Below are positions 34,295-48,300 of a stretch of 64,000 nucleotides of DNA, one piece after another. The number at the start of each line of letters is the position of its first letter. Position 1 is the first letter of the stretch. The stretch lies in NCBI GenBank assembly GCA_016859345.1, contig CM029122.1, positions 6,479,501 through 6,543,500 of the forward strand, in the 5' to 3' direction. Both the position numbers and the translations under genes were made by a program. The stretch comes from Istiophorus platypterus. Its lineage: Eukaryota; Chordata; Actinopteri; Istiophoriformes; Istiophoridae. The notes under the pieces were generated by a model, which worked only from the letters and a program-made list of their open reading frames with translations, searched no databases and had not been told where the DNA came from.

Positions 34295-36505
34295 AATCAG
34301 CAAACAGAAAAAACCTGGGGAAATGTGGGTTACATTGTTCTTGTTAGCTGGTCCCAGGAGCTGCTGTTCAATTCCCTTTGATGTGTCTGCAGCTCATATT
34401 GGGATATCAGTTTCCACACTGATCATTAATGTTATTAAAAGTGGGCAACTACTAACTGTGTAACCTAAAAGTATGGACTATCCCTTAAAAGAGACAACTG
34501 CACTTAAAATTCTCCCTCCTTTAGGTTAATGTTCTCACCTCAACTAACCTCTGTCAGACAGGCAATATGGCCGAGAAGCATGAAGCCTATGCCAATTGTG
34601 AATTTCTCACTGAAATGATAATGGGGAAGTGTCAACATTCCTTTATTTTATCACAGTTCTAAACACTTTTAGAGAAATGTCAAATTATCGTATTCATTTT
34701 TTCTCTTAAATAGGGTATAAATAAAATTCAACATTGTTACATACAGTAGCAATGACAAGAGGGAACAGTATGTCCCGGCTGTTGACATATACTGAAAAAA
34801 CAAAACAAAACAGGGCCCATTTTTTTTTTCTCATCACACTCCGACAAATTTGTTGAAACATTTAATACTGCGTTTATTCGTCGCTGTTAATAGACAGGAT
34901 TGCGACTTAAATGCGAATAATATGTCATAGCGTGTTTCACCACATTGCACAATAGTTACCGGGCTATGAGAACGATTTAGTAATTAAAAAGCCAAATAGT
35001 TCTCTGGTTTAACTCTGAAATCTACCCTAAAAAAGCATTTACTGATTCTGTGAGTGTGTCTTTGACAACGCTGTACCTGCCAGCAGGTGTGTGGGGACTT
35101 CCTCTCCAAAATGTACTGTGTGAGTGGCGAGGGCTCCAGCTCGTACTTGTCGAACGGCACCTTGTCTATCACCATGGGCTCGGCGTCCAGACAGGAGAAA
35201 CGTACGTGGGGGTGGGCTGAGCGAGGGGGCTGGGTTGGGGGAACAGGGAGTGAGAGGTAGATAGTGTTACAGTACATGGTAAAACACATTAAAAATAACA
35301 CTCTGCACTTAATGGAAAAGGTGCAGTATCTCTGTAAAACTAACTGCCTAAGGATTAAAAGATAATCCATGTTTATTATTCTGCTGTTTCTCTAGTTAAT
35401 GAGACAAATTGTCAGTTAAATGTCCACAATATGAATGCACAAAATTTAACCGTGGCCTTAGGAGGTATCTTAAAAAAGTGCATGGCAAAACAATTAAAAA
35501 GGGGGAAAAAAAATCTACGATGATTCAGTTTTGCCGATTCCTCCACAAGGTTCTTACCAGCGTCGGGGAGTTCTGGTCCGGCCAGAAGGCCTCAGGGATG
35601 GGCCAGTGACCTATGGGAACACCAGTCTTAGGGTTGGGTCGTACGTAGATCAGCTTGTGACAGCAATGCCAGGGCTGCGGACCCGACTTCACCGTCTCCG
35701 CTGGAGTGTCTGTACAGGAACACACAGGGCGTTACTTTACTTTACATCTCCAGTAACCAGCCAAGTAGCAATTTATATCCATGTCTGTCCGGACTCAAAA
35801 TGGATGTAGTGAAAGGTTTGAAGGAAAAGGTCATATTTAGCGTGTGAATTCTATGAGCCTTGGCCAAAAAAAATGTCACACGAGGTCACGTTGACCTTGT
35901 CCTTTGACCACCAAAGTCCAATCAGTTCATCCTCGAGTCCAAGTGAACATTTGTGCCGAATTCGAAGAAATTCCCTCAAAGCATTCCTGAGATGTCGCAT
36001 TCACAAGCAATGGGACGGACGGAGAGATGGACAACCTGAAAACACAAAGCCTCCGGCCACAGCTGTCGCCGGCACAGAGAATAACAACCAACAGCAGCTC
36101 AGGGAAGAATGCGTTTGTGAGATATAAAAACAAAAGTTTTGATAAAGTGAACCAGCGTGCAGGCAGGTTTCAACAGTGACATCCACCAGCTGTTTATGGA
36201 CAACAGTAAAAAGAGGATAAAAAAAAAAAAAATGCAAGTGGAAGAGGGCAAAAGAGAAAAGAGGTTCTCTACTAATCAAACAGATGCAGTGCAGCAGTTG
36301 TCAACAAGGTCTTAAAAAAAAAAAAGAAAGAAAGCAGGAATAAATTTCATTTAGACAATCAGAGGTGTCTCTTACCCTCTAGTGGAGGCGGGTCGGGCCC
36401 CGTCTTCTCGAAATTTATCACAACTCCACTCTGAATTTTCTGTACCAGAGACTCCAGGCACTGATTCAACATACGCTGTGAGAACACGCTGTAGGAACGT
36501 CCTGC

Positions 36506-36539
<34 letters not shown>

Positions 36540-36909
36540 TACACATAAACATGTATGTACAGCAGGTATAAACCCAGGAAATACGAAAAAGTTCAGCACA
36601 GTGTTCTGGGGCTGGACTTCAAAAGCTTCTTAATTGAACCTGAATTAAATGTTGTGCACAATGGTCAAATCCAGCTCCATTTTAAAGCTAATTTTGTTTA
36701 ATGTTGGTCAGTTTTAACGCTGCGTTAGTTTGAGAGAAATTTGCAGACAAATTTGCAGATAAATAATATCCGTTCTCTCTCCATCTCTGTCAACACCTAC
36801 AGGAGAAAAATCCAGCTCTTCCCTTTTTTTCGAGCTGCTCTCCATCTTTTTCTGTCGGCTATTCTGTCAGCGAGTGGTGGACTGTGGGTTTGTTTGCCGA
36901 AAACAGCTG

Positions 36910-36975
<66 letters not shown>

Positions 36976-39900
36976 ACCGCCACCAGGGTGGACTTAAGAC
37001 TGAATCACACAGTGTTTTATGAGCCATAAAAACAAAAATACAGGAGGCTGAGGGGCTCCATGGTGCTGAAGGGAACTACAGAGATGGGTGATAATTTTCT
37101 GGGTTTCGACACAATGAGCGACCACTTTCACATTACATGCAGTCGGTGTAAATCCATGTTATTTTATCCAAACCAGTTATAGAAAATATTAATTTGTGCA
37201 GCTGTAAGTAACAAAGGGATACAGACTTCTTTTGAGAAAAATTTGAGAACTAAAACACAGTCTGACAGATTGAAATTCAGTTGAATGATCAGGCACAAAT
37301 TTTTTTACAATCCCGAGACTGATCTTTCTTTTAGACCTAAATGTACATTGTTGACTGTGGTTACTTAACAATGAGTAAAATGTCTACAGAAATTGAGTTA
37401 TTTCTGCGTACACGGAGTCTGTGACATAGTACCGTATAGGATGGCTACTTTTTACCTGTGGTATCAATAGAAATTTAAGTTTGAAGGATAAATTCTGAGG
37501 AGCACTTTGACATTTCTCTTGGTAATTATCCGATGCATCTGAATCTCAGAAGAATCAACATTAAATGAATCGAATCAGGACCTTCTGACAAAGATGAGTG
37601 CCAATTTTCAGCCCTACCTTTTTTTTTTTTTTTTTTAGTCAAATAACTACCTGGATGTTTTGCATCTTGTTTTTGTTTTGTGAGAGAAGGTAAAGGATAC
37701 GACAATTAAAGCTTAAAGAATCCATGTATTTTCACCAACTCAAAACCAGATCCAAAATGCTGCTATCTGTCAGAAGTCAAATGTACAGTAAGTACAAATT
37801 TATAACGTCTCTACATTTCCAAATGTAGATGTCCTCCAAGTTTCATTTAAAATGCCGCAGTACCTGACTATACATGCAGTGCAATTTCAAGTGCTCTCTA
37901 CTCAACAATGTGCTTATCTTTATGGGCTCGTATCAGTCTTTACATGCAAATGATACCTTTTTTGCATCCATTGTGTAATGTCGCTCTAAAGCTCTGGATC
38001 TACTGTAGTTTATTCATCATCAGCACCGGTCTCAGGACAGTAAAGGTCACCCGAGTCCACACGGTGAACATCCGACACACTGTCTTACAAAGCTACGACC
38101 GATTAGTCTAATTCGGCCTTGTGGCCATTTGCTGCCTCCAACTTCACCTCTAGTGACCTTGTTGTGCACCCATTCACTCACTCATTTCAAAAGGCCATGG
38201 CTTTGTGTCAGGTCTGCCATCAGCAGTAATGGACAGGCAGCATGTACCGTAGACCGTCAGTGACAATGGAGCTGTGTCATGTTCTGCATTCAGCACCGCT
38301 GAGTGCTACACAGAGCTTTTTTTGGTGTGCTCTGTTCTATGTTTGTTAATCTTAACCTGCCATCAGCATCATTCTAGTCTGTTCCTCCTGCCAGCTGCTT
38401 CCACAACCGGGCAGTGCAAGGACCGGAGACAGGAGGGGATAAAAAGTCTACTTCTATAAGTGGATTTTCTTTAAAACTGGTAGGTAGCCAGTCAAGAGGG
38501 TCTGGTTTATTTTTCTACAGCCAGGTGGTGGTGTTGGTGGGGGGTTACAGATCGAATTCATTGGGCTGAAAGTATGGGAAAGGCCTGTGAGTGGGACCAA
38601 AGACCCTTCCAGTCCTGGACCAGCTGGAAAAAAAAACAAAACAAAACCCTGGGTTTTTTTAGCCTCGGGTAACAAATACTGCCCAAGTGCGCTTGGGCAA
38701 AGCACTTAACCTCGCCACACCAGCTCCAGCAGAGTTGCTCAGTGATAAACAAACAAACAAACAAACAAACAAACAAACAAGAGCACGCTGCATTTGTACT
38801 GGGTTGTTCATCAGCACCTACTAGCAAACTTGTAAACACATGTCATTTTAAATGTTGAATAACAAGACAGCGCTGAGACGGAGCTCTGGGCTTGTCCCCT
38901 CGCTGAAGTGAAAACAGTTGCCAAGGCAATCTTTAACTCTAATCACCAAGTTTTTTTTTCCTTAAAAAAAAAAAAAAAAAGAGAGTCATTATTCTCCCCT
39001 GTCTTTGTACTGAAAGAGATGATTCATCAGCTGTGCCACGGAATGCATTTAACAAATAGCTATTTTGATCTAGCGTTATAAATACTTTGAGCTCGTCCCA
39101 GCATGTTCCACAGGGCTCTGTTGTAGAAAGTAGGGCCTGGTTCACTCCCAGGAGGACTGTCTGTGATGTTTTTTCCAAAATAAAAATGTAATGGCATCCA
39201 TACTCAGCCGGCAGTTTATTAGGGACACCTGGCTACGACTAATGTGGTCCAGTCCAACAGGCCTGCAATAAATCCTCCCTTTAAAAAGGTTGTAATGTTC
39301 GGTTTTTATTGAAACTGTTTCAGAGAGGTGTTGATTCAACCGTGCGATTGTGTTGGAGGATGTAGTTTGTGGCGCTGTTGAACTGTATTGCACTATACAG
39401 AGAGCCATTTGTTATTTAGCCTACCCTCGCTGATTTAAATGGGGTGGCCAAAATAATAGAAACACTGGTCAGTATAACTCAGTGCAGTGCAGTGTTTGAC
39501 TGTTGTGTCTTTACATCAGCCAACTGTCTGTGATGCTTGAGAGTTGGAAAGTTGGAAAAGTTTTTACTTTTATTTCTCTTGCGGGTTGCATTCACATCTG
39601 CTTTGTTAATTATTTCTAGTTGCTGCTAACAGAAAAGGACTCTAAATATAAACGTAAATTAAATGAATTGTTTTTCCTCAATTATTGGACTGATTGTAGT
39701 ATTAATCAAAATTGAACAGGCTACATGCTGGCTCTGATTTATATCAATTTATTTTGTCTGCTAAGCCTAAGCGGGCTAGGTGAATTGACAAAAAACTTTG
39801 TCATCACTACCAACTTAACTGTAGTGATGAAAATGATGAAACATTTCTCTTTGTTTCGAGATATCAACTAATAAACTCAAATGATAGTCAGGATATTTCC

Positions 39901-42900
39901 ATGATGGTGTCACTGTATTTTATTGAAATCGGTGCAGCAGAGGCTGAGATATCCTGTGGGTCTAAAAAATACTGGACCCTGCAGTTCCAAAAATTCAACT
40001 CAGTAGCATCTTTCACGAAGCCTTCCCTGTCTGTTAAATCTTTCAAACTTCATTTTACCTTGTTGTGATTTCAAATATTTGAAGTCTAAGTCCTAACCCT
40101 GGCCTTGATATTTTCTCAGACTTGACAATGCTCCTCCAGAGCCACAGGAGAGACAAGTGTTTTCACAGGCTGAATAAGTACTCCTCATAACAAATACATT
40201 GACCTTTAAAAATGTGTGAAGTGCCCCTTTAAACAACACACTCTACAAAAAGCATATTTTTACATAAACCAAACACCGGCGGCCTGCCTACCTCCGGTGA
40301 CCTCGCACATGGGGGTGATGGGAGAGTCGTCGGGTGGGACGCCTCCAAGGGGCTCGGGCTCCACCGAGGCGTTGCCAGGGATCCGCAGCACCAGGGCAAA
40401 CAGACGCTGGTCCCAGCGGAAGGGCTCCTTGGTCAGCTCACTGCCCGGCAGAGGGGTGGTCAGAGGCAGATGGAGCTGGACAGCGGGGGAGGAGACAATG
40501 GCAGTGTCAGCGTCGGAGAAACCATGGATCATAACTAGAGACAACATGTGGGTGCTGTTTAGAGTTGGACAATAAGATGATATACTGTATGTACACACCG
40601 AGAGATGAGAGAATTTGTCCCCTTATTCCTGAGTTATTTTCTCTCTTTAATATCAGCGGTCGTTTTTATCTAACATATTTTTTCTCTTCATAAATTTTCT
40701 TTTCAGGCATTTCTTAAGACGGGTCAGACTTTTAAATAACTACTACAAGAGCCAAAATTAAAGCCAACCTTCCCCCACCAAACGTCACTTGTTAACTTGA
40801 GCCCAGTCTGAATACACACAGCACTGGAATTATCACTGCAGCCATAAATTACAGTGTGGCTGCAGAATCAAGGGATCTAATTGTATGTGTCTGACCTTCC
40901 CCGAGTTTGGCTTCTCAGGCTACAAAACCGCCTACGTGACTTAATGGAGTTCTCTCCGACCAACAGGGAAGAGTGTCAGAAATATACAACATGGACTGTG
41001 GATACAGACGAGACGACAACTGACGGAGTAAAAAGCAGAAAGAAATTAATAATTTAAGGTAGAGTGGGTTACTGAGTCACTGAGAGGACATTTTTAATCT
41101 GACAAAGTCATCATGGGTGCAGCCCTTCAAAGGGCAACACTAGATGCTCTGATGACTGGACTGTGTAGTTGTACTTCTGTATCATAATTAAAGTTTAACT
41201 TAAAGTTAAACGTCAATTATACATCGACAATTAAGCAGCTTCTACTCTGATAATCAATTAATCTTCAAAAGTTCTGAAAAACAAATCATCTGTTCAGGTC
41301 ATTTATCAAGAAAATATACCAAATATTTGCTGTTTCAAGCTTCTCAAATGTGAATTTCACCATTAAATTGCATATCCTTAGCTTTTTACCGGTGGTCAGA
41401 CAAAGTTGTAATTAGCCGGTTTACACTGTGTCCTAGCATTTTAAAGACCATGGGACTAATCCATCAGTCAAAATGACTAAAGTTATTTCAGTAAAAAAAA
41501 AAAAAAAAAAGCCAAAAATTCACAGGTCATGGCTTCTCATATGTGAATATGTGGTTGGTTTTTTGTTTTTTGTCTTTTTTAAGATTTTTGCCAGTTTTGA
41601 CTGTTGGTCACATATAACAAGCAACATGAATGTATCAACTTGGGCATTTTGGAAACTGCAAGTAGGATTGGACTATTTATCTGACACTTAACATAAATTG
41701 ATTGATCAATTAATCAAGAAAATAGGTGACAATGGATAATAGTTAGTTGCAGCGGAGTCCCTGTTGTGACTCAAAAGCTAAAACTGAAAACCATTACAGT
41801 TTCAGTATCAGTTGTCTAAGGTCGATATAATAAACTAAACGGTAAGCTGACAGTAAGAAAGGTAGGATATGACACTTCGGGGCAGTTTTGCTTCAGTCAT
41901 GGGATTTATCTAATTTTAACATACTTTGTAACAGCAGTGGCTGTGTGAATCTGAATCAAACTTTAGCCTCAATTACATGGCAGGAAAAAGGGTTTTGATG
42001 CTTGTGTTAAAGTGAACATTGGGGGATGAGACAGGCCCTCGAGTTGCCGTCCAACCAAGCAGGAAGCACTCCTGAATGGCCGGGACCTCTCGTCTCTATG
42101 GATGATGTTGGCTGACCTCGTCCTGGACTCCGCCGCTGCTCGTCAACTTGTTGCCGTCAGTGATGGCGACTATGATGGCGGGTTCGAGAAAAAAGGGATT
42201 CCTTCCCTGAAAAGAGAAATCATTCTTAAAAAGGATATATTCACAAGTAATTTAAAAACTAAACAATGAGAGCAGACAAAAGCAATGTAATTTAAAAAAA
42301 AAAGAAAAAAAGTTAAGTCCATTTATAGAGGCCAGGTGTGAAATTCCGACTGGAGTTTAGCACCTGTATATTTATAGCACTTTAACATCTGTGGCACAGA
42401 TGAGCACATTTAACCTCCCATTGCATAGATAACCTACATGGAGTCTATTTAAAGTGAGTAGAATAGAAAAAATAGAAACAGGAAATATACAGTCTTTTAG
42501 TACAGAGTGACTAAATACCGCTGAGACAAGTTTTAGTGTGTATCTGCAGTATGCATTCACTGTATCCCCTACTATTGCAGAGTATATTACCTGAGGCTCT
42601 GCATGAAACCTCCTCTCTGCTGAACCCTGCAATATTTCACGACATCAGCACTCTACACTGATAAAATGAAACCGGAGCAGTACTGCATTTATCACTATAC
42701 CTCAGCCCTGTGGGATCTGCACAGTGGCCACAGGGGGAAAAAAAAACAAAAACAAAAAACAAAAGCAAACAAAAAAAACTTTGGAGAGTTAACCTTGACG
42801 AGGCCTGACAATCCCAGCCAGCCAATGGTCAGCACGCCGGACCCTTGCTGCAAGAGTTGCACGGACTTCATAAAGGCCATCCTGTTCTGACACCGGCACA

Positions 42901-45317
42901 GTTATTAATGGACGTAAGACCCGCTCAGTTTGAACTCTACCTGTAGGTCGTGGTTTTTCTCTGCTGAATGATGGATTTATCCAGGTACACGAAAAGCCCG
43001 AAAGTAAACAGAGTGGGATACTAGCAAGATCAGACGGTGCTGTGGGTATCCATGACAACCTGGACAACCCACCCCCCCCTCCCCCACACACACACACACA
43101 TTTTCTCTCTCATCCTAAAAATCCCTTTATAATATTGGGCATTTTCTTAGCATGCTAATGTGTAGGAGATGAAGCTAAGTTGCCTGATGCTTGATGAGTT
43201 CATCCATGTCATATCGGCTCACTTAGCTTTTACTGTTGCTATGCAATTAAGTGCTGGTAATATAACAGGGCTTAAAAAAAAAAAAAAAGAAGCAGCCAAA
43301 TACAGCCATTAAAATTAGATTTGGGGACAGTGCATGAGTCCATTTTGACAATACAGAATCAGCCAGTTCTGCTCCTACGATCTCGTCCGCTGCAGTCTGC
43401 CACGTCGATGTACTGTGTTGTACTGTCAGCTACTTTGATAACTGATTGATTGTTTAAATCCCATTTTAAGAGAAAATGCAAAACATCGGCAACCCCCAGG
43501 CTACTGGTTTTAGTTATTAAAATGTGATCTGCTTCTTCTTTGTCTCATGTGACAGTGGACTTGATAACATAAATTATCAATGATGAAAGTAATCAATGTC
43601 TGCAGCCTTGATCATGCGTGGATCTGTCTGTAGTCAGCTACAGTCAAATCCACGTGAAGCAGCAGATCTCCGTCCTGCTGACACAGTGCCGGTCTGAGGG
43701 ACGTCCATTACAGCCTTGTTTATCAACACTGCTGTAATGTTAACTTATGGCCAAACATCACCGGTCATATCATTTCCTGGCTCTCATCCTCTCTTTCCTC
43801 TGCTTCATCACTGCTCCCTTAATGAAACTGATCAGTGTCAGGATTACCCGCCGGCTGGCACCCTCTCTTCCTCCATACCCCTCTTCATCTCCCAGAGGAG
43901 AGTCATCTCAGATGCCTGGCAACCTGGAGGGCTCTTTGTTACTGTAGAGAGAAGCACTTCAGGGCAATATTAACTCCCCCTATGGGCTTACTCCCCCTTT
44001 GTCTCCTCCCTCTCTAGCTCTCTACCCCACTGAACATCTTACACCATTGAAAGAGGAGGATTCAAAAAAAAAAGAAAGAAAAGAAATCAAAGTCGACTTC
44101 TCTTTATGACTTAAACTGGAATGACAAGAAGACGATACCGAGTTATTATACAGGGCAATTCAAATGCGTTGCCCACAAAACATGAGCTCCCGCGTCACTT
44201 CGTTTCGGTTCCAATTTGCAGCTGCTGAGGCAAACTGAGATTGAAAAACACATACGACAGAAAGTGTGTAGTAGTCATCAGAGCGCTGATGGAACCTTTG
44301 TCAGTTTTGACAGCTCAAAGAAAAGAGCTGCACCTTGGGAAGAAAAAAAGTTCAGCCTGGCTGCTTTCCTGTTCATAAACTTGAAACTGACAGAGTTTCA
44401 AATCATTTTGTTTCAGTTCAAAGGAAATTAGTTTTATCACTGACATCATCTGCACATCATGGCCCTCTTTGATCAAAAAGGGTACTGATAAAAGACCATA
44501 TATACAGGGTTTCCTGAATCAATTTTAGTGTAAACACCGCTCTCTCTCTCAAACACCTAACCACATCTAACACATCTGTTCACAAACAAATTTTAATGCT
44601 GAAGCACACTTGTTCCGCTTCCCTTGAAAAATCTTTTCTAGCATACTGGTTGAGCTTCACTTAAAGGAGACAAAAAGAGGAAAAAAAGACAACAGCTGAC
44701 AGGAGGTGTGCTTCTCAAATGTTGTACAAAAACAACTAGTCAATGAATCAATTTGTCAACAGATTGCAAATTCTGATAAACCGATTAACTCATTTATCAA
44801 GCAAAAAATCCAAACATTAATTGTATCCTGCTTGTCAATAAGAGGATTTTGCTATTTTTCCCTAGGTTTTCTATGAATTTGAACTGAATATCTTTGGTTT
44901 TTATGGCTGTTTTATGACGAAAGTATGAAGATATCTCTTTAGGGTCTGGGCAACTGGGATAGGCATTTCCCATTATTTGAATATTTCACAATGAATCATT
45001 TTAAAAAATAAAGACAGATTATTCAATAATAAAAATAACTGTCAGATGCAGCCCTATAAGAATATTCATTATAGCCCTCCTCCTCTAAAATATACTAGAT
45101 ACTGGTAATTACAACATTGGCTAAGCTATTGAAGTCAAATTGTGGATACGGGGGCAGTGTGCCCTCTATTTCTGATCTTCTTCCAGATGTGAAAAAGGCC
45201 CAGGACATAGAACTGGTCATTAAATGATAATCACTGTCAAATCAACATGTCATTAGAGGTCACCAGTAACCAGTGCAGGACACAGTAACCTTGTACTCCG
45301 CTTTTTCTTTTTCACAG

Positions 45318-45364
<47 letters not shown>

Positions 45365-48300
45365 TGAGTGAGTGAGTGAGTGAGTGAGTGAGTGAGTGTT
45401 TGTGTGCATGTATGTCTCTCCATATCGAATCTGCCAGCCTGACAGCAGGGTCGGTATTTGACATTCAAACTCCCCAAGTGTGCCTGACATACATTATGTA
45501 TGCTGTATGTATGCATTACTCTGGATGAAAGGGATCTTCCATTTGTTACTCGGGGAGATGCCGGTTAAACTTTCATCATCACTCCCATCCCCCTGACTTA
45601 CCTGCACACTGGAAACCAGACATCCAGATTCTATACCGACCACAAGTGTGCAGACTCCCCTAGCAGTCAAACCAGGTATGGATGAGACTTTCGAGCCTAG
45701 ACAAGTAAAGACTATTCTGTTTCCCTGGCAGAAAACTGCACATTCAATTCCCAAATACTGGACAGGGGACAAGAAAGGGGACACTACACCGTCAGTGGCA
45801 TAATGAAAGAAGACCGTCATGTGTTGCAGGATAGGTCACAGGGCTTACATGAGTAGCACTCTTAATACTGTAAGCACAGTCCCACAATCTCACACACAGC
45901 TTCGCTTTCAACAACTACCTCCCTAAACTGGAAATTTGACCAGAGAGACTAAACTGGTGAGGTCATTAGGCAGCGCTTTCTGGAACTGGACCAGTAACAC
46001 TGAATTAGTTACAGACTTTGTGGGCTCAATGAATATTTGTTGTAGGCTTCCAGCTGCGAATCAGGCCCGATCTGCTGTTCAGCTGGAGAAGACTTGATTC
46101 AAAATTCACAAATTAAAAGCAGGTTGTGCAATATAGGGACAATAACCTCAGTAAAGCACATTTCTCTTCGGTGTCACACAGCAAAGCTTTTCCTTGAATG
46201 TCCCAACCTTCACAATCTTGTGAGGAGAGTGTTTAAATAATTCAATGCCTTTCTTGTGAGATAAATCCTTATGTTTGTGGCTAAGCTGGAAGAAAAACGA
46301 AACCAATCCAACTTGCAGAACTGTACGCTGTCTAAATCTCAGCATAAGTAGAACAACAGACATTCCAGTAAAATGTTTAAAAAAAAAAACAAAAAACAAC
46401 TTTTTCACAAAAAGCTTGAGAACATTCTTCTTGGAGCACAAAAAACCAGGGACTTTGAACTTAAAAATTGTCATAGAAATATTTTAAATGGTCTTCTGGC
46501 AAGCTAGAAACTGCATAAGTGACGGTTTATGAGATCCATCTGGTTTAAACTAATAATTTCATTCGACAGTCCTAAAATAAATCCAAACTTCATGGGGCTA
46601 AAATGCTCAGTTTGTGTTTAAACTATTTTATCTGGGAAGCGCTGATTCAATTTCAGTTATTTTGAAAGTTGGACTGATGAGGTGTTTTTAATATTTTGTA
46701 TGTTAATGAGGTTAGACTGAGTATTAGAGACACCTCTCAGTGTAATGCAAAACAATCTCCACACTATCCAGCAAGTTCAAACATTTTTGCTAAAACTGTT
46801 TCAGTGAAACTCAACATTACAACCGCAATTAAAAAGTAGGATTTAGAGCAGATATGTTGCATTAGTTTTAGCTATAGTTGTGCAGACTTCATTAACCGTT
46901 TACCCCCCTAAAGTCTGTGAGAGACCCACAGATTTTAAAATACATCACGCACTTCTTGGCCTGAAAATTTCAAAACTAATATGCAAACCCTAAAATGCTA
47001 AAAATAGTAGCATAAAGAGCTCGATGATTTAGGCGCACGACCGAAGGGCACCAATACGGCGGTGAAATCAGCGACGGTTACTGACAATAAGTTGCTCCTG
47101 GTTCCTGTTTTCTTTCTTTTTTTTTTTCCTTTCTTGTGTCTGTTATGGTTGTGTCTTGAGCACATGACTGAAAGTGTGTGGGGGTCACAGTATGCAGGTG
47201 GTTGATGCTTTAAGACTGGGGGGAAGGGGAGGGAGGGAGTGGGGATGGGGGGTGGGTAAAGAGGGGAGTCTGTTGGGGGGGGGGGCATACAGCACCTTGC
47301 CATAGCACTTTCTAAACCTGATATCCTCTCTCTTTCTGGCCTCTTCAGTGCTACATACCTGTCCATAGTTGTCTATCCCAGTCACTAATCTATTGAGATT
47401 GAGTAAATCAAAGGCGGTCCTCAAGGACTGGCCAATAGTTGTGAGTCCGGTTGCTTGGAGGTTCCTCAGCTCTGTCATGAATGTGGCGTGGCTCTCTTTC
47501 CATCCAGCCTTAAAAAAATAAAATAAAATAAAATAAAATAAAAAATAAAATAAAAAATAAAAAAAACAAACAAAAACAACAAAAACAAAACAAAAAACAT
47601 TTGGTTAATAACACGAACAAAGCATGATAACTACCTCACTGTTTTGAGCAAAAGGCAAATTCTACAGTAAAGTCAATGGTTAACTTGTGTTGTTTCTTCT
47701 GTTTGTTTTTAATTGTGATTCTTAAGTGATAAACATTTATATAGGTCGCTTCCTCCCTCTCCCTCTCCCTCTCCCTCTCCCTCTCTCTCTCTCCCTCTCC
47801 CTCTCCCTCTGTTTGCCCGAGCCAATAATTTGACAGCACAGCAGCCAAGACCTTGATCTTGGTTCCTACCAGGCTCCTGCCACTGGCCCGGGGTCAGAAA
47901 TTACAAAGTGGCAAAGTCGCCATGTGCGCCGTGACAATCTGGTCTAAACAATTAAAGTAGGGTAGTCTGTCACCCCCCCCCCCATCCTCCTCTTCCTCCT
48001 CTTCCACCTCCTCCTCTCACCCCCCCCCCCCCGCCCCAAAAGATATCACCTCGCTGTATAAATAACACCCAGAGTTCCTTGCTGCTCACATTGAAACAAA
48101 ATGTCGGCCATGTTTTAAAAGGGGTATGAAAGCTCCTCCTGAAGATTTTCTCTATACAATTGATGTAGCGATCACAACGTGGTGGAGCGATGGAAGGACA
48201 GTCAGTCAATCTGCGCAATGTAAAGCCGGACATGACCCGAAAACAAACTCTACCTTTATCCCGAAGGGAACGTCTTCAAAATTTACCAACATATACCGGT

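Larger units (their letters stand above)
36538..40291 (-). other. ints6: ints6 intron 5, about 3.8 kb
   Basis: Holds a CTG repeat, a CAAA repeat and a dispersed repeat at about 39195-39510. No gene recognised. Confidence 0.75.
42207..47358 (-). other. ints6: ints6 intron 3, about 5.15 kb
   Basis: Contains remnants of the hAT-like MITE (43430-43605 and 44740-45060), a TG/TGAG microsatellite and a repeat at 46675-46790. The hydrophobic frame at 42695-42880 looks exon-like but does not fit the ints6 phase or family. Confidence 0.7.

Noticed and set aside
36741..37022. Frame with a run of 22 cysteines
   Set aside because: Artefact of the CTG repeat inside an ints6 intron.
42695..42880. Hydrophobic minus-strand frame in ints6 intron 3 with exon-like edges
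   Set aside because: ints6 exon 3 ends in phase 0 with DNYGQ and exon 4 starts GRNPFF, exactly as in the family, so no exon is missing there.
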